Shown: positions 1-8,584, numbered from the stretch's first letter. The stretch: 55,580 nt of DNA from DATBFX01 sp036558305 (GCA_036558305.1 DATBFX010000161.1:1-55580); one strand, 5' to 3'. The notes: a model not told the origin generated them from the sequence alone. Numbers and translations: made by a program.

Positions 1-1
1 C

Positions 2-562
2 GGCGAGGGCATCGGTCCGATGGCCCTGCGTCTGGGCGACGGCCGGCGGATCTACGAAACGACGGGCGACGACTACCGGCGTCTCGGCGGCCGGGATTTT
101 CCCATGTGGTACGAAACGGCGGACGACATCGACCGGTGGAACCGGATCATGGCCGACGCCGTCGACTTCTACGTCCTCAACCAATCGTTCGACGCCGGCG
201 GCGACACGGTCGTCTACGGGACCTATCTTTACCGCTACGGCAGCGTCGAGTCCGCGGCCAAGCGGATGCAGCGGCATCTCGACCAGACCGAACCGGACCC
301 GGGGTTCGCCCACTACGAGATCCTGGATCTCGGCACGTTCGGCGACGAATCGCTCGCCTCGCTGGAAACGACGGCGGACGGCTCAATCGCGATGGCGGCC
401 GTCACCGCCCGGGTCGGCACGCTCGTCGTCCAGATGCTTGTCCAGACCGACTCGCCGCCGTCGCCGGCAACCTTGAAGGCGTTGATGGCCGCCCAGATCG
501 CCTGCATCGGGAACGGCGGCTGCACCAGGGCGATCTCCTACCCTGCCCGGAAGGCCGCTTGA
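2..562 (+). CDS. Uncharacterised protein, C-terminal part (runs in from left edge)
   Basis: The frame is open from base 2, with six codons before the first Met codon at 20, and ends with TGA at 560-562, so the true start probably lies outside the window. About 186 residues are visible. I recognise no domain. The visible part is soluble and polar, with one hydrophobic beta-rich stretch around VGTLVVQMLVQ and two cysteines close together near the end (CIGNGGC), which could form a disulfide if the protein is exported. The next gene is on the same strand 208 bp downstream, a gap too long for an obvious operon. Function unknown. Confidence 0.6.
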   Translation, partial: GEGIGPMALRLGDGRRIYETTGDDYRRLGGRDFPMWYETADDIDRWNRIMADAVDFYVLNQSFDAGGDTVVYGTYLYRYGSVESAAKRMQRHLDQTEPDPGFAHYEILDLGTFGDESLASLETTADGSIAMAAVTARVGTLVVQMLVQTDSPPSPATLKALMAAQIACIGNGGCTRAISYPARKAA

Positions 563-770
563 CGATGCGGCTCGTGCGGGCACGACCCCTCGGAGAACGT
601 TGCACGCATAGGTCCAACGCGCGGCCACGGTAGCCAACAGGCCACCGTCGCTGTTGCTCGATCGGCGACGCGGTGTCGGATCGCGTGCCGTTGACGTCGC
701 GACGCATACCCCTGATGATGCCGGGTATACGGTTTGCATCGACAACGAACCTTTATGCCCGGAGTCGTTC

Positions 771-3194
771 ATGGCGAGCACGGCGGCAATCGGTCGCGCC
801 CCGGGCACACCGGTGCCCCTCACCCCGCTGGTGGGTCGGGAGGAGGACGTCACGGCCGCGTGTGCCCTGATGCGACGCCCCGAGGTCAGGTTGCTGACGC
901 TGACCGGTCCCGGCGGCGTCGGCAAGACGCGGCTGGCGATGCAGGCCGCCAGGGAAACCGCGGCCGCGTTCCCCACCGGTGTGGCGTTTGTTCCCCTCGC
1001 CGCCCTCACCGATCCCTCGCTGGTCCTGCCGGCGATCGCGCAGGCGTTCGACGTCCGCGAGCCGGGGGAGCGGTCGCTGCTGCGCCGCCTGACCGCCGCC
1101 CTGCGCGACCAGCACTGCCTGCTCGTCCTGGACAATTTCGAGCAGGTGGTGGCAGGAGCGCCGGACGTCGGGCAGCTCGTCGATGCGACCGGGCACCTGA
1201 AGATCCTGGTTACCAGCCGCGTCCCGTTGCGGGTGAGCGGCGAACACGAGTACCCGGTTGCCCCGCTCGCCGTCCCCGACGGGGCACACGATACGCCCGA
1301 GGATTTGGGACGCGTCCCCGCCGTCTCGCTCTTCGTCCAGCGCGCCCGGGCGGTGAAACCCGACTTCGCGCTGACCGATGCGAATGCGGCGGCGGTGGCC
1401 GACTCCTGCCGCCGCCTCGAGGGGTTGCCGCTCGCGATCGAACTCGCCGCCGCCCGCAGCAAGGTCCTCTCGCCGCAGGCGCTGCTGGCGCGCCTGACCA
1501 ACCGGTTGCAGGTCCTCACCGGCGGTATGCGCGATACGCCCGCACGCCTGCGGACGATGCGCGCCGCCATCGCCTGGAGCCACGACCTCCTCAGCCCCGC
1601 CGAGCAGGCCCTGTTCCGCCGCCTTTCGGTGTTTCCCGGCGGGTTTACGCTGGAGGCGGCCGAGCAAGTAACGAGCTTCGAGCTTCGAGCTTCGAGCTCA
1701 CCGCCCTCCAAGCTCGAAGCTCGAAGCTCGAAGCTCGCCACTCTCGACGGCATCGAAGCGCTGATCGACCACAGCCTCCTACAACGCGCGGAAGGGGCGG
1801 ATGGGGAACCGCGCTACACCATGTTGGAGACGATCCGCGAGTTCGCCGCGGAATGCCTTGACCTGAACGGTGAGACCGACGTCCTCGGGGTCCGGCACGC
1901 CGCCTGGGCCGTGGCATTCGCCGAGCGCGCCGGTTCGGTTGCAGGCGCCGAGCAAGGACGCCAACTGGAGCGATTGGACGAGGAGTACGCCAACCTCCGC
2001 GCGGCACACGCTTGGTTGGTGAATCGGCAGGACCCGGATGCCGTGCGCCTTGCCGCCGCGCTCGGGTTCTACTGGCTCAATCGCGGTTTCCTCCGCGATG
2101 GGCGAGCCTGGCTCGACCAGGCGCTCGCGATTCCCGCCGACCGGACCCCGTCGCTCGCCCAGGCCCAGGCGTTGGTCATCGCCGGGATGCTGGCCCACTA
2201 CCACGGCGACGACCGGAGCGCGCGCCCGTTCCTCGAACGCAGTCTCGCTCTCTGGGCGCACCTCGACGATCCCTGGGGGACCGTCGCCGCGCTCGTCCAA
2301 TTCGGCATCGTCGGAGAGGACGGCGGCGAGTACGACGACGCGGCACGGTACCTCGATCAGGCGTTCGCGCTCTGCGAGACGGAGCGGGAACGACCGACGG
2401 CGACGCTCGCCTGGTTGGGCGACAACCCCGCGCAGGTCGGTGGCTGGGCGCTCTACCACCGCGGCATCGTCGCCTGGGGCCAGGGCAAGACCGAACAGGC
2501 CACCGCCTACCTCCAGGACGCGCTGGCGCGTCAGCGAGCCGCCGGCCACGCCTGGGGCGTCTCGGGGACCACCAGTTACCTGGGACTTCTTGCCTGCGAG
2601 CGAGGCGACCTCGCGGCGGCGGCGGCCCTGCTGGGAGAGAGCCTGGACATCCGCTCGGCGATGGGGACGACCGAAGACTTACCGGGGAGTCTCGCCGACG
2701 TCGCGACCCTCGCGGCGGCCGGCGGGCGGATGGCAGCGGCGGCGCGCCTTTTCGGAGCCGCCGAGGCGCTGCTCGAAACACTCGGCGCCCCGCCGATGTT
2801 GCCGGAGCGTACGGCGTACGAGCGCGCCGCGGCGACCACGCGCGCGGCCCTCGGCGACGCGGCGTATGCGACGGAGTCGGCCGCCGGTCGCGGCTTGTCG
2901 CCCGGGACCGCGATCGCGTTGGCGCGGGAGGTTCTCGCATCGGTCGCGCACCGACCGGGCCAGGCAATGCCGGCGCCTCCGACTCCGGCGCGAACCGATA
3001 CGTCCGGATTGACGACGCGGGAGCTGGCGGTGCTCCGCCTCCTGGCCGCCGGCCGCGCCAATCGAGAGATCGCCGGCGAACTCGGCATCGGCTTGCTGAC
3101 GGTCAAGACCCACGTCGCCAACATCCTGGCCAAACTCGGGGTCGAGACGCGGGCGGCGGCGGCCGCCTACGCCCACCGCCACGGTCTCGCCTGA
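771..3194 (+). CDS. LuxR-family regulator with N-terminal STAND/NB-ARC ATPase
   Basis: Signal-transduction ATPase fused to a DNA-binding domain, 807 aa. In order: NB-ARC-type P-loop near residues 46-53 (GPGGVGKT), Walker B near 117-122 (LLVLDN), a GLPLAIELAA segment, a winged-helix-like LFRRLSVF segment, a tetratricopeptide-like alpha-helical middle, and a C-terminal LuxR helix-turn-helix of about 60 residues starting LTTRELAVLRLLAAG. Such proteins bind DNA after ligand- or ATP-driven assembly; the ligand here is unknown. ATG 771 is chosen because GGAG lies just upstream and homology starts there; a TTG at 654 is also in frame. Residues 301-322 are encoded by a perfect 27-bp inverted repeat of 7-bp units, absent from the paralogue at 46847-49342. 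It converges with coxG. Confidence 0.9.
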   Translation: MASTAAIGRAPGTPVPLTPLVGREEDVTAACALMRRPEVRLLTLTGPGGVGKTRLAMQAARETAAAFPTGVAFVPLAALTDPSLVLPAIAQAFDVREPGERSLLRRLTAALRDQHCLLVLDNFEQVVAGAPDVGQLVDATGHLKILVTSRVPLRVSGEHEYPVAPLAVPDGAHDTPEDLGRVPAVSLFVQRARAVKPDFALTDANAAAVADSCRRLEGLPLAIELAAARSKVLSPQALLARLTNRLQVLTGGMRDTPARLRTMRAAIAWSHDLLSPAEQALFRRLSVFPGGFTLEAAEQVTSFELRASSSPPSKLEARSSKLATLDGIEALIDHSLLQRAEGADGEPRYTMLETIREFAAECLDLNGETDVLGVRHAAWAVAFAERAGSVAGAEQGRQLERLDEEYANLRAAHAWLVNRQDPDAVRLAAALGFYWLNRGFLRDGRAWLDQALAIPADRTPSLAQAQALVIAGMLAHYHGDDRSARPFLERSLALWAHLDDPWGTVAALVQFGIVGEDGGEYDDAARYLDQAFALCETERERPTATLAWLGDNPAQVGGWALYHRGIVAWGQGKTEQATAYLQDALARQRAAGHAWGVSGTTSYLGLLACERGDLAAAAALLGESLDIRSAMGTTEDLPGSLADVATLAAAGGRMAAAARLFGAAEALLETLGAPPMLPERTAYERAAATTRAALGDAAYATESAAGRGLSPGTAIALAREVLASVAHRPGQAMPAPPTPARTDTSGLTTRELAVLRLLAAGRANREIAGELGIGLLTVKTHVANILAKLGVETRAAAAAYAHRHGLA
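1672..1737. repeat. Perfect inverted repeat of (cgagctt) heptads inside the LuxR gene
   Basis: Left arm 1672-1698 is almost four copies of cgagctt; right arm 1711-1737 is its exact reverse complement (27 of 27 bases); the loop is 12 nt (1699-1710). It lies in frame in the regulator and is translated as a serine-rich linker (FELRASSS...SKLEARSS) between the winged-helix segment and the LIDHSLL segment. The same heptad occurs at 3714-3734 and inverted at 4773-4797. Confidence 0.95.
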
Positions 3195-3225
3195 CGGCGC
3201 ACCTGGCCCCCTGGCCGCCACCGGC

Positions 3226-3693
3226 TCACGCCGGTCGTCCTCCGAGCCGCGACCCGGTTTCCAACCGAGAACTGATGCAGCCAAAAAACTGTTGGGTCTG
3301 TTTCTCGGCGAATCCGTTGAGCAGGCGCGCGCCGACGCCGGCGAGCATCCCATGCACGACGACCTCGGCGCTCCAGGCCAGCGCGGTGCCACCCTCCGCC
3401 GTCTCCGTCAGGTCCATCGTGCTTTCGACCGTCACCGCGCTCCCCATCGTCTTGCCGCGTGCGGACATCCCCGCGTGGCCGGGCCGGTCGAGATCGTGCC
3501 AGGTCACGTCGAAGGCGAACTTGCCGCGTACCGGCCCGATACCGGCACGCACGACCGCCCGGAAGTGGGTCTCGTCGATCGCGTCCAATTGCTCGACGTC
3601 GGGCACGCAGGCACCGATGGCCTGGGGATCGGTCAGCGCGTCCCAGACCTCTTCCCGCGACTGCGGGATACGCAGCGAACCGGTGAAATGCAT
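3226..3693 (-). CDS. coxG: CoxG-like SRPBCC protein (CO dehydrogenase subunit G family)
   Basis: 155 aa, the usual CoxG length. It begins with the family pattern (MHFTGSLRIPQSREEVWDAL) and has a SRPBCC/START-like beta-rich body containing PGHAGMSARGKTMGS. CoxG proteins are associated with aerobic CO dehydrogenase and in some organisms tether the enzyme to the membrane or deliver quinone; no transmembrane anchor is visible here, so its mode of action is inferred. It is the last gene of the minus-strand cox cluster, 72 bp after the CoxI/XdhC gene, and ends 31 bp from the convergent LuxR gene. The gap before it is filled by heptad arrays. Confidence 0.85.
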   Translation of the reverse strand: MHFTGSLRIPQSREEVWDALTDPQAIGACVPDVEQLDAIDETHFRAVVRAGIGPVRGKFAFDVTWHDLDRPGHAGMSARGKTMGSAVTVESTMDLTETAEGGTALAWSAEVVVHGMLAGVGARLLNGFAEKQTQQFFGCISSRLETGSRLGGRPA

Positions 3694-3713
3694 CTACCCT
3701 CCGACGGAGGTGA

Positions 3714-3768
3714 CGAGCTTCGAGCTTCGAGCTTGGGCGGTACGCTCCTCACCACTCACCACTCGTCA
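3714..3768. repeat. Heptad arrays (cgagctt)x3 and (ctcacca)x2 after coxI
   Basis: cgagctt is repeated three times at 3714-3734. A second array, ctcacca at 3748-3754 and 3755-3761 followed by the variant ctcgtca at 3762-3768, supplies the stop codon of the CoxI/XdhC gene (TGA, minus strand, 3768-3766). The cgagctt array is mirrored by the inverted array at 4773-4797 on the other side of that gene. Confidence 0.85.
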
Positions 3769-4728
3769 CGTGCTACCTACGGTCGCGAACTGCTCCGGCG
3801 CCGCTTCGAACGTGGCTTTGCAGTGAGCGCAACAAAAATGGTAGGTGGTTCCCTCGTGGTCGGTCGTGAAGCGGGCCACGTGCGGCGAAACGATCATCCC
3901 ACAGACCGGGTCTTTCGCTTCCGGCTGGGCCGGTGCGGCCGGGATCGGTTCGCCGGTCGTGCTCGATCGCAGTTGGACGATCTCGGCCAGGATGCTGAGC
4001 GCGATCTCTTCCTGGGTCTGGGCACCGATGTTCAGACCAGCCGGCGCCCGGAGCCGGGCGATCTGCTCGGCCGTCACGCCCCGCGCCGCGAGGTAGTCGC
4101 GCAGCACCGCCGCCCGGCGAGGGCTGGCAACGAGCGCTACGTACGGCGCCTGGCTGCGCAGCGCCGCCACCAGGGTCTCTTCGTCCGAGGCGCCCATCGT
4201 CGCGACCACCACGTGCGTTCGTTCCGGAGCAGCGAACCGGTCGGGCGCCAGGGCTGCCCGCACCGTCGCGTCGGAGTCGGCGTCCGGATCGGCCGTTGGG
4301 TCGATCCGCTCGACGCGGTAGCCGAGTGTCGCCCCGAGCGCGGCCAACGTGCGCGCCACCGGCGTGTCGCCGACGACGCAGAGTCGTGGCTGAGGGACGA
4401 CCGGTTCCACGAAGATCTCCAGGGTGCCGCCGCTGTGACACGTCATCAAGTACTCCGCGACGTCTGGTTGCGATGAGCCGCCGTCGCCAACCGCGGGTGA
4501 CAGCCGCACCAAGCGCGCCTTACCCTCGCGCAAGGCCCGTTGCGCCTCGGCGGCAATCACCGTTTGGGCGCAACTTCCGCCCACCCAGCCGTCCATCGAT
4601 CCGTCGGCACGGATCACCGCCTTGGCACCGGGACGGGCCGAGGTCGGTGGCTCGCACCGTACGACCGTCGCCAGCGCGAACGGCTCTTCCGTGTCGACGA
4701 GTTGGCGTAAGAGATCGAAGTCATTCAT
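3766..4728 (-). CDS. CoxI/XdhC-family maturation protein fused to a C-terminal YHS domain
   Basis: 320 aa. The N-terminal XdhC_CoxI domain is recognised from MNDFDLLRQLVDTEEPFALATVV and the GGSCAQT loop. A Rossmann-like XdhC_C domain starts at LCVVGDTPVARTLAALG. The last 45 residues form a YHS domain (DPVCGMIV, then YHFCCAHCKATFEAAPE) with four cysteines suited to a metal. XdhC/CoxI proteins help insert or sulfurate the Mo cofactor of xanthine dehydrogenase-type enzymes. The YHS fusion could handle copper, relevant because form I CO dehydrogenase has a Mo-Cu site; that link is inference. The start at 4728 fits the family; an upstream extension would translate repeat DNA. The gene is bracketed by inverted heptad arrays. 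Confidence 0.85.
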   Translation of the reverse strand: MNDFDLLRQLVDTEEPFALATVVRCEPPTSARPGAKAVIRADGSMDGWVGGSCAQTVIAAEAQRALREGKARLVRLSPAVGDGGSSQPDVAEYLMTCHSGGTLEIFVEPVVPQPRLCVVGDTPVARTLAALGATLGYRVERIDPTADPDADSDATVRAALAPDRFAAPERTHVVVATMGASDEETLVAALRSQAPYVALVASPRRAAVLRDYLAARGVTAEQIARLRAPAGLNIGAQTQEEIALSILAEIVQLRSSTTGEPIPAAPAQPEAKDPVCGMIVSPHVARFTTDHEGTTYHFCCAHCKATFEAAPEQFATVGST

Positions 4729-4772
4729 GTCGATGTCCCGAGTGGCGATGAGTGCCGAGGAGCGCCGCGCCC

Positions 4773-4797
4773 AAGATCGAAGCTCGAAGCTCGAAGC
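4773..4797. repeat. Inverted (cgaagct) heptad array between coxL and coxI
   Basis: About three and a half copies of cgaagct, the reverse complement of the array at 3714-3734. The two arrays bracket the CoxI/XdhC gene at about 1 kb spacing and lie close to the coxL stop at 4805. A short flanking stretch (gagtggcgatgagtg, 4740-4754) loosely mirrors the ctcacca array on the other side. Confidence 0.8.
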
Positions 4798-4804
4798 CCG
4801 CCAC

Positions 4805-7150
4805 CTACTCCGCCACGCCATGCTCCTCCAGCAGCCTGTAGACCTTCCAGGGCGTGATCGGGATGTCGATGTGGCGGACGCCCAGGTGGGAGAGTGCGTC
4901 CACTACTGCGTTGGCGATCGCCGGCGGCGCGCCGACGGTTGCCGATTCGCCCACGCCCTTGGCGCCGAAGGGATGGTGCGGCGACGGCGTCACCGTCTTG
5001 TCCGTCTCCCAGGCGGGGGTCTCCATCGACGTCGGCAGCAGGTAATCCATGAAGGTGCCGCCGTAAACGTTCCCGTGCTCGTCGTAGGAGATCTCTTCCA
5101 ACAGCGCCGGCGCCATCCCCATCGTCAGCCCGCCGTGGATCTGCCCTTCGACGATCATCGGGTTGATGATCGTCCCGCAGTCGTCGACGGCCAGGAAGCG
5201 GCGGATTTTGACCTCGCCCGTCCCCCGGTCGATGTCGACGACGCAGACGTAGGCGCCGAACGGGAAGGTCAAGTTCGGCGGATCGTAGTAGCTGACCGCC
5301 TCCAGACCCGCCTCCATTCCCTGCGGGTGGTTCGTGTAGGCGGCGAAGGCGAGTTCCTGCATCGTCTTGGCGTGGTCCGGTGAGCCTTTCACCTGGAAGC
5401 GGTGGTTCGTCCACTCCAGGTCGTCCGGGCTGACCTCCAACAGGTGCGCCGCCAGCAACCTGGCCTTGTCGCGGATCTTGCGTGCCGCCATCGCCGTCGC
5501 CGCGCCGGCCGTCGGGGTGCTGCGGCTGGCGTACGTGCCCAACCCATAGGGGGCAGTGTCGGTGTCGCCGTGCTCGACGGCGATGTCGTCGACCGGCAGC
5601 CCCAATTCTTCGGCCACGATCTGGGCGAAGGTCGTCTCGTGACCCTGCCCCTGGGTCTGGACGCCGATCCGGACGATCGCCGAACCGGTCGGGTGGACGC
5701 GGATCTCGGCGCTGTCGAACATCTTGATCCCGAGGATGTCGAAGGTGTGCGAGGGACCGGCGCCGACGATCTCGGTGAAGGTCGAGAGGCCGATCCCCAT
5801 CAACTCGCCGCGGGCGCGCTTTTCCGCCTGCTCGCGCTTCAGCTCGTCGTAGCCGATCCTGTCGAGCGCCTTGCGCAGGGCCGCCGGGTAGTTGCCGCTG
5901 TCGTACTCCCAGCCGGTCGGCGACTTGTAGGGGAAAGCCTCGGGAGGGATGAAGTTCTTGAAGCGGAGCTCGGCCGCGTCCATGTTCAGTTCGTCGGCGA
6001 GGACGTCGACCATCCGCTCGATGGTGTGGACCGCCTCGGTGACGCGGAACGAGCAGCGGTAGGCGATCCCGCCCGGCGGTTTGTTGGTGTAGACCCCGTC
6101 GACGGCGACGTGCGCCGCCGCGAGGTCGTACGACCCGGTGCAGACGCTGAAGAGCCCGGCCGGGAACTTCGAGGGATTGGCGGCGGAGTCGAAGGCGCCG
6201 TGGTCGGCGATCGTCTTGACGTCGAGCGCCTTGAGCGTGCCGTCGCGGGCGGCCGCCAGGCGGGCGGTGATGTGGTAGTCGCGGGCGAAGGAGTCGGCCT
6301 GGAGGTTCTCCGAGCGGTCCTCGATCCACTTCACCGGGCGACCGGTCTGGAGCGCCGCCACCACCGCGATCACGTACCCGGGGTAGACCGGTACCTTGCC
6401 GCCGAAACCGCCGCCGATGTCCGGCGAGATGATCCGGATCTTGTGCTCCGGGATACCGGAGACGAGGGAGAAGACGGTGCGGATCGCGTGGGGCGCCTGC
6501 GTCGTCATCCAGACGGTCAGCTTGCCGCTGATCGGGTCGACGCTCGCTACGCACCCGCAGGTCTCGATCGACGCCACGTGGATGCGGGGAATGTAGAGGT
6601 CCTGCTCAACGACCACCTCTGCGTGCTGGAAGGCCCGTTCCGTCGCCGCGGCGTCGCCCGCTTCCCAGTGCCAGATCTGGTTCGACTTCTGCTCCCGGTC
6701 GGGGCGCAGGATCGGGGCATCGGGTTCGAGCGCCTTCTTCGGATCGACGACGACCGGCAGCGGGTCGTAGTCCACTTCGACCGCCGCCGCGCCGTCGGCC
6801 GCGGCATAGCGGCTCTCGGCGACCACCGCTGCCACCTCTTGTGCCTGGTACATGACGGTGTCGACCGGCAAGACCATCTGGCGATCCGACATTAGCGTCG
6901 GCATCCAGGCCAGCCCGGCCGGATCGAGGTCGGCGCCGGTGATCACCGCCAGGACGCCGGGTACCGCCAGCGCCGGTTCCTTGTCGATCCGCGTGATCCG
7001 CGCGTGGGCGTAGGGACTGCGGGCGATGTCGAGGAAAAGCATGCCCGGCAGGGTGACGTCGTCGACGTAGGTCCCTTTGCCGCGGATGAAGCGCGGATCC
7101 TCCTTGCGCTTGACGCTGCGACCCAACCCACCGATCTCGGTGGCGACCAT
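4805..7150 (-). CDS. coxL: Form I aerobic CO dehydrogenase large (Mo-Cu) subunit
   Basis: 781 aa. Catalytic subunit of aerobic CO dehydrogenase, oxidising CO to CO2 at a Mo-Cu-molybdopterin cytosine dinucleotide site. The active-site motif AYRCSFR is present with its cysteine at about residue 366; this AYxCSFR form marks genuine form I (OMP) enzymes, whereas form II and other xanthine dehydrogenase homologues have AYRGAGR-type motifs. Other family landmarks are DPRFIRGKGTYVDD near the N terminus, GGGFGGK, GQGHETTFAQI and GAKGVGES near the C terminus. ATG 7150 is preferred because GGAGGG lies just upstream and it sits one base after the coxS stop; ATG 7162 would overlap coxS by 11 bp. Acts with CoxM and CoxS as an (LMS)2 complex. 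Confidence 0.95.
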   Translation of the reverse strand: MVATEIGGLGRSVKRKEDPRFIRGKGTYVDDVTLPGMLFLDIARSPYAHARITRIDKEPALAVPGVLAVITGADLDPAGLAWMPTLMSDRQMVLPVDTVMYQAQEVAAVVAESRYAAADGAAAVEVDYDPLPVVVDPKKALEPDAPILRPDREQKSNQIWHWEAGDAAATERAFQHAEVVVEQDLYIPRIHVASIETCGCVASVDPISGKLTVWMTTQAPHAIRTVFSLVSGIPEHKIRIISPDIGGGFGGKVPVYPGYVIAVVAALQTGRPVKWIEDRSENLQADSFARDYHITARLAAARDGTLKALDVKTIADHGAFDSAANPSKFPAGLFSVCTGSYDLAAAHVAVDGVYTNKPPGGIAYRCSFRVTEAVHTIERMVDVLADELNMDAAELRFKNFIPPEAFPYKSPTGWEYDSGNYPAALRKALDRIGYDELKREQAEKRARGELMGIGLSTFTEIVGAGPSHTFDILGIKMFDSAEIRVHPTGSAIVRIGVQTQGQGHETTFAQIVAEELGLPVDDIAVEHGDTDTAPYGLGTYASRSTPTAGAATAMAARKIRDKARLLAAHLLEVSPDDLEWTNHRFQVKGSPDHAKTMQELAFAAYTNHPQGMEAGLEAVSYYDPPNLTFPFGAYVCVVDIDRGTGEVKIRRFLAVDDCGTIINPMIVEGQIHGGLTMGMAPALLEEISYDEHGNVYGGTFMDYLLPTSMETPAWETDKTVTPSPHHPFGAKGVGESATVGAPPAIANAVVDALSHLGVRHIDIPITPWKVYRLLEEHGVAE

Positions 7151-7151
7151 C

Positions 7152-7658
7152 TCACCCTCCATTTCCGGCGGCGACCGGCTGCTCGGCGGCGCGCAACTTC
7201 TCGGCGGCGTATTGGACGGACTTGACGATGTTGACGTAGCCCGTGCAGCGGCAGAGGTTGCCGGAGATCGCCAGGCGGATCTCCTGCTCGGTCGGGTTCG
7301 GGTTGCGTTCCAGCAAGGCGACGCTGGTCATCATCATGCCGGGGGTACAGAACCCGCACTGGAGACCGTGTTCCTCCCAGAACCCCTCCTGGATCGGATG
7401 GAGCTTGCCGTTCTGCTCCAGATCCTCCACCGTGCGGAGCTGCCGGCCGTCTGCCTGCACCGCGAAGATGGTGCACGACTTGACCGGCTGACCGTCGAGC
7501 AACAGGGTGCAGGCGCCGCAACTGGTCGTGTCGCACCCGATGTGCGTGCCGGTGAGCCCGAGCGTCTCCCGGACGAAGTGGACCAGCAGCAGACGCGGTT
7601 CCACCTCCGCCCGCCGCTCGACGCCGTTGACGGTGATCGCAACCGGGACCGTGTCCAC
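7152..7658 (-). CDS. coxS: CO dehydrogenase small subunit, [2Fe-2S] protein
   Basis: 168 aa, typical length. Two [2Fe-2S] clusters are visible: a plant ferredoxin-type N-terminal set (GCDTTSCGACTLLLDG, with a later Cys in KSCTIF) and a C-terminal four-helix set (LQCGFCTPGM and GNLCRCTGY). It passes electrons from the Mo-Cu centre of CoxL to the FAD of CoxM. Its stop codon is one base from the coxL start, so translation is probably coupled. Order M-S-L on the same strand matches known form I cox operons. Confidence 0.95.
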   Translation of the reverse strand: MDTVPVAITVNGVERRAEVEPRLLLVHFVRETLGLTGTHIGCDTTSCGACTLLLDGQPVKSCTIFAVQADGRQLRTVEDLEQNGKLHPIQEGFWEEHGLQCGFCTPGMMMTSVALLERNPNPTEQEIRLAISGNLCRCTGYVNIVKSVQYAAEKLRAAEQPVAAGNGG

Positions 7659-7707
7659 GGAGACCTCCCCTCAGGACGAGGCGTCAGGAGACCGATGAAT
7701 GCGTGTC

Positions 7708-7724
7708 CCTAACGCCTAGCGCCT
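7708..7724. repeat. Short (ccta[a/g]cg) heptad array over the coxM stop codon
   Basis: cctaacg (7708-7714), cctagcg (7715-7721), then cct. The coxM stop codon (TAG on the minus strand, bases 7711-7709) lies within the first unit. The unit is the reverse complement of the gcgttag array that ends the decarboxylase gene at 39066-39086. Confidence 0.6.
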
Positions 7725-8584
7725 GCTCGATCGACAGCCCGCCGCAACGCGCGCACGGTTAGGGTCCGCACGACGGCACGCTTGTAGTCGGCTGGGCCGC
7801 GCAGATCGCCGACCGGGTCGGCCTCGTCCGCCGCCAGGGCACCGGCTTGCCGCAGCGATGACTCGTCGAGCCCGGCATCGAGCAGGGCGGCCTCGGCGCG
7901 GGCGGCGCGGATCGGTGTCGGACCGACGTTGGTCAACCCGATCCCGACCTGTTCGAGCCCGCCCTGCGGATTCAAGACGACGTGGGCGGCGACTCCCGCG
8001 ATGGCGTAGTCTCCCACCTTGCGCTCCAGCTTGAGGTAGGCGCCGCCGCTCGACGGCCGCGAACGTGGCACCCGGAGTTCGACCAGCACCTCGTCCTGGC
8101 CGAGCGCCGTCGTGAAGGTGTCGACGAAGAAATCGTCGATCGCGATCGTCCGCCGCCCTCGCGGCCCCTCGGCCACGACCTCGGCCCGCAGCGCCAGCAT
8201 GACCGCCGGGTGGTCGTTCGCCGGGTCGGCATGCGCCACGTTGCCGCCGACCGTGGCCAGGTTGCGGACGAGCGGATCGGCGACGACGGAGGAGGCGTCG
8301 ACCAGGATCGGGTAGCGCTCGGCGACGACCGCGGAACCCTCCAGATCGACTTCCCGCGTCAATGCACCGATCGCCAGGTGCCCATCGTTCTCGCGGACGT
8401 AGGCCAGGTCGCTGATCCGACCGAGGTCGATCAGGTGGGCCGGTTGCGCCAACCGGAACCTCATCAGCGGGATCAGACTTTGCCCCCCCGCGAGCAGCTT
8501 CGCCTCATCCCCGTAGCGCCCCAACAACGCGATCGCCGCGGGGACGTCGGACGCGACGTGGTACTCGAATCTGGCGGGAATCAT
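7709..8584 (-). CDS. coxM: CO dehydrogenase medium subunit, FAD-binding
   Basis: 291 aa. FAD-binding (vanillyl-alcohol oxidase fold) subunit. Both FAD motifs of the family are present: AGGQSLIPLMRFR in the N-terminal third and TVGGNVAHADPANDH in the middle, followed by a CO_deh_flav_C domain. It takes electrons from CoxS and passes them to the respiratory chain. ATG 8584 is chosen because GGGAGGAG stands at good distance upstream; an extension to 8644 lacks support. It is the promoter-proximal gene of the cox cluster; the 391-bp region to its right is shared with the divergent phoD gene. No coxD/E/F genes are seen downstream, so further maturation factors must be elsewhere. Confidence 0.93.
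   Translation of the reverse strand: MIPARFEYHVASDVPAAIALLGRYGDEAKLLAGGQSLIPLMRFRLAQPAHLIDLGRISDLAYVRENDGHLAIGALTREVDLEGSAVVAERYPILVDASSVVADPLVRNLATVGGNVAHADPANDHPAVMLALRAEVVAEGPRGRRTIAIDDFFVDTFTTALGQDEVLVELRVPRSRPSSGGAYLKLERKVGDYAIAGVAAHVVLNPQGGLEQVGIGLTNVGPTPIRAARAEAALLDAGLDESSLRQAGALAADEADPVGDLRGPADYKRAVVRTLTVRALRRAVDRAGARR

Noticed and set aside
4629..5383. Plus-strand frames antisense to coxL and coxI
   Set aside because: No family resemblance; both minus-strand genes carry unmistakable motifs.
7160..7162. Upstream ATG as the coxL start
   Set aside because: It would overlap coxS by 11 bp and has no ribosome-binding site, whereas ATG 7150 has GGAGGG at proper distance.
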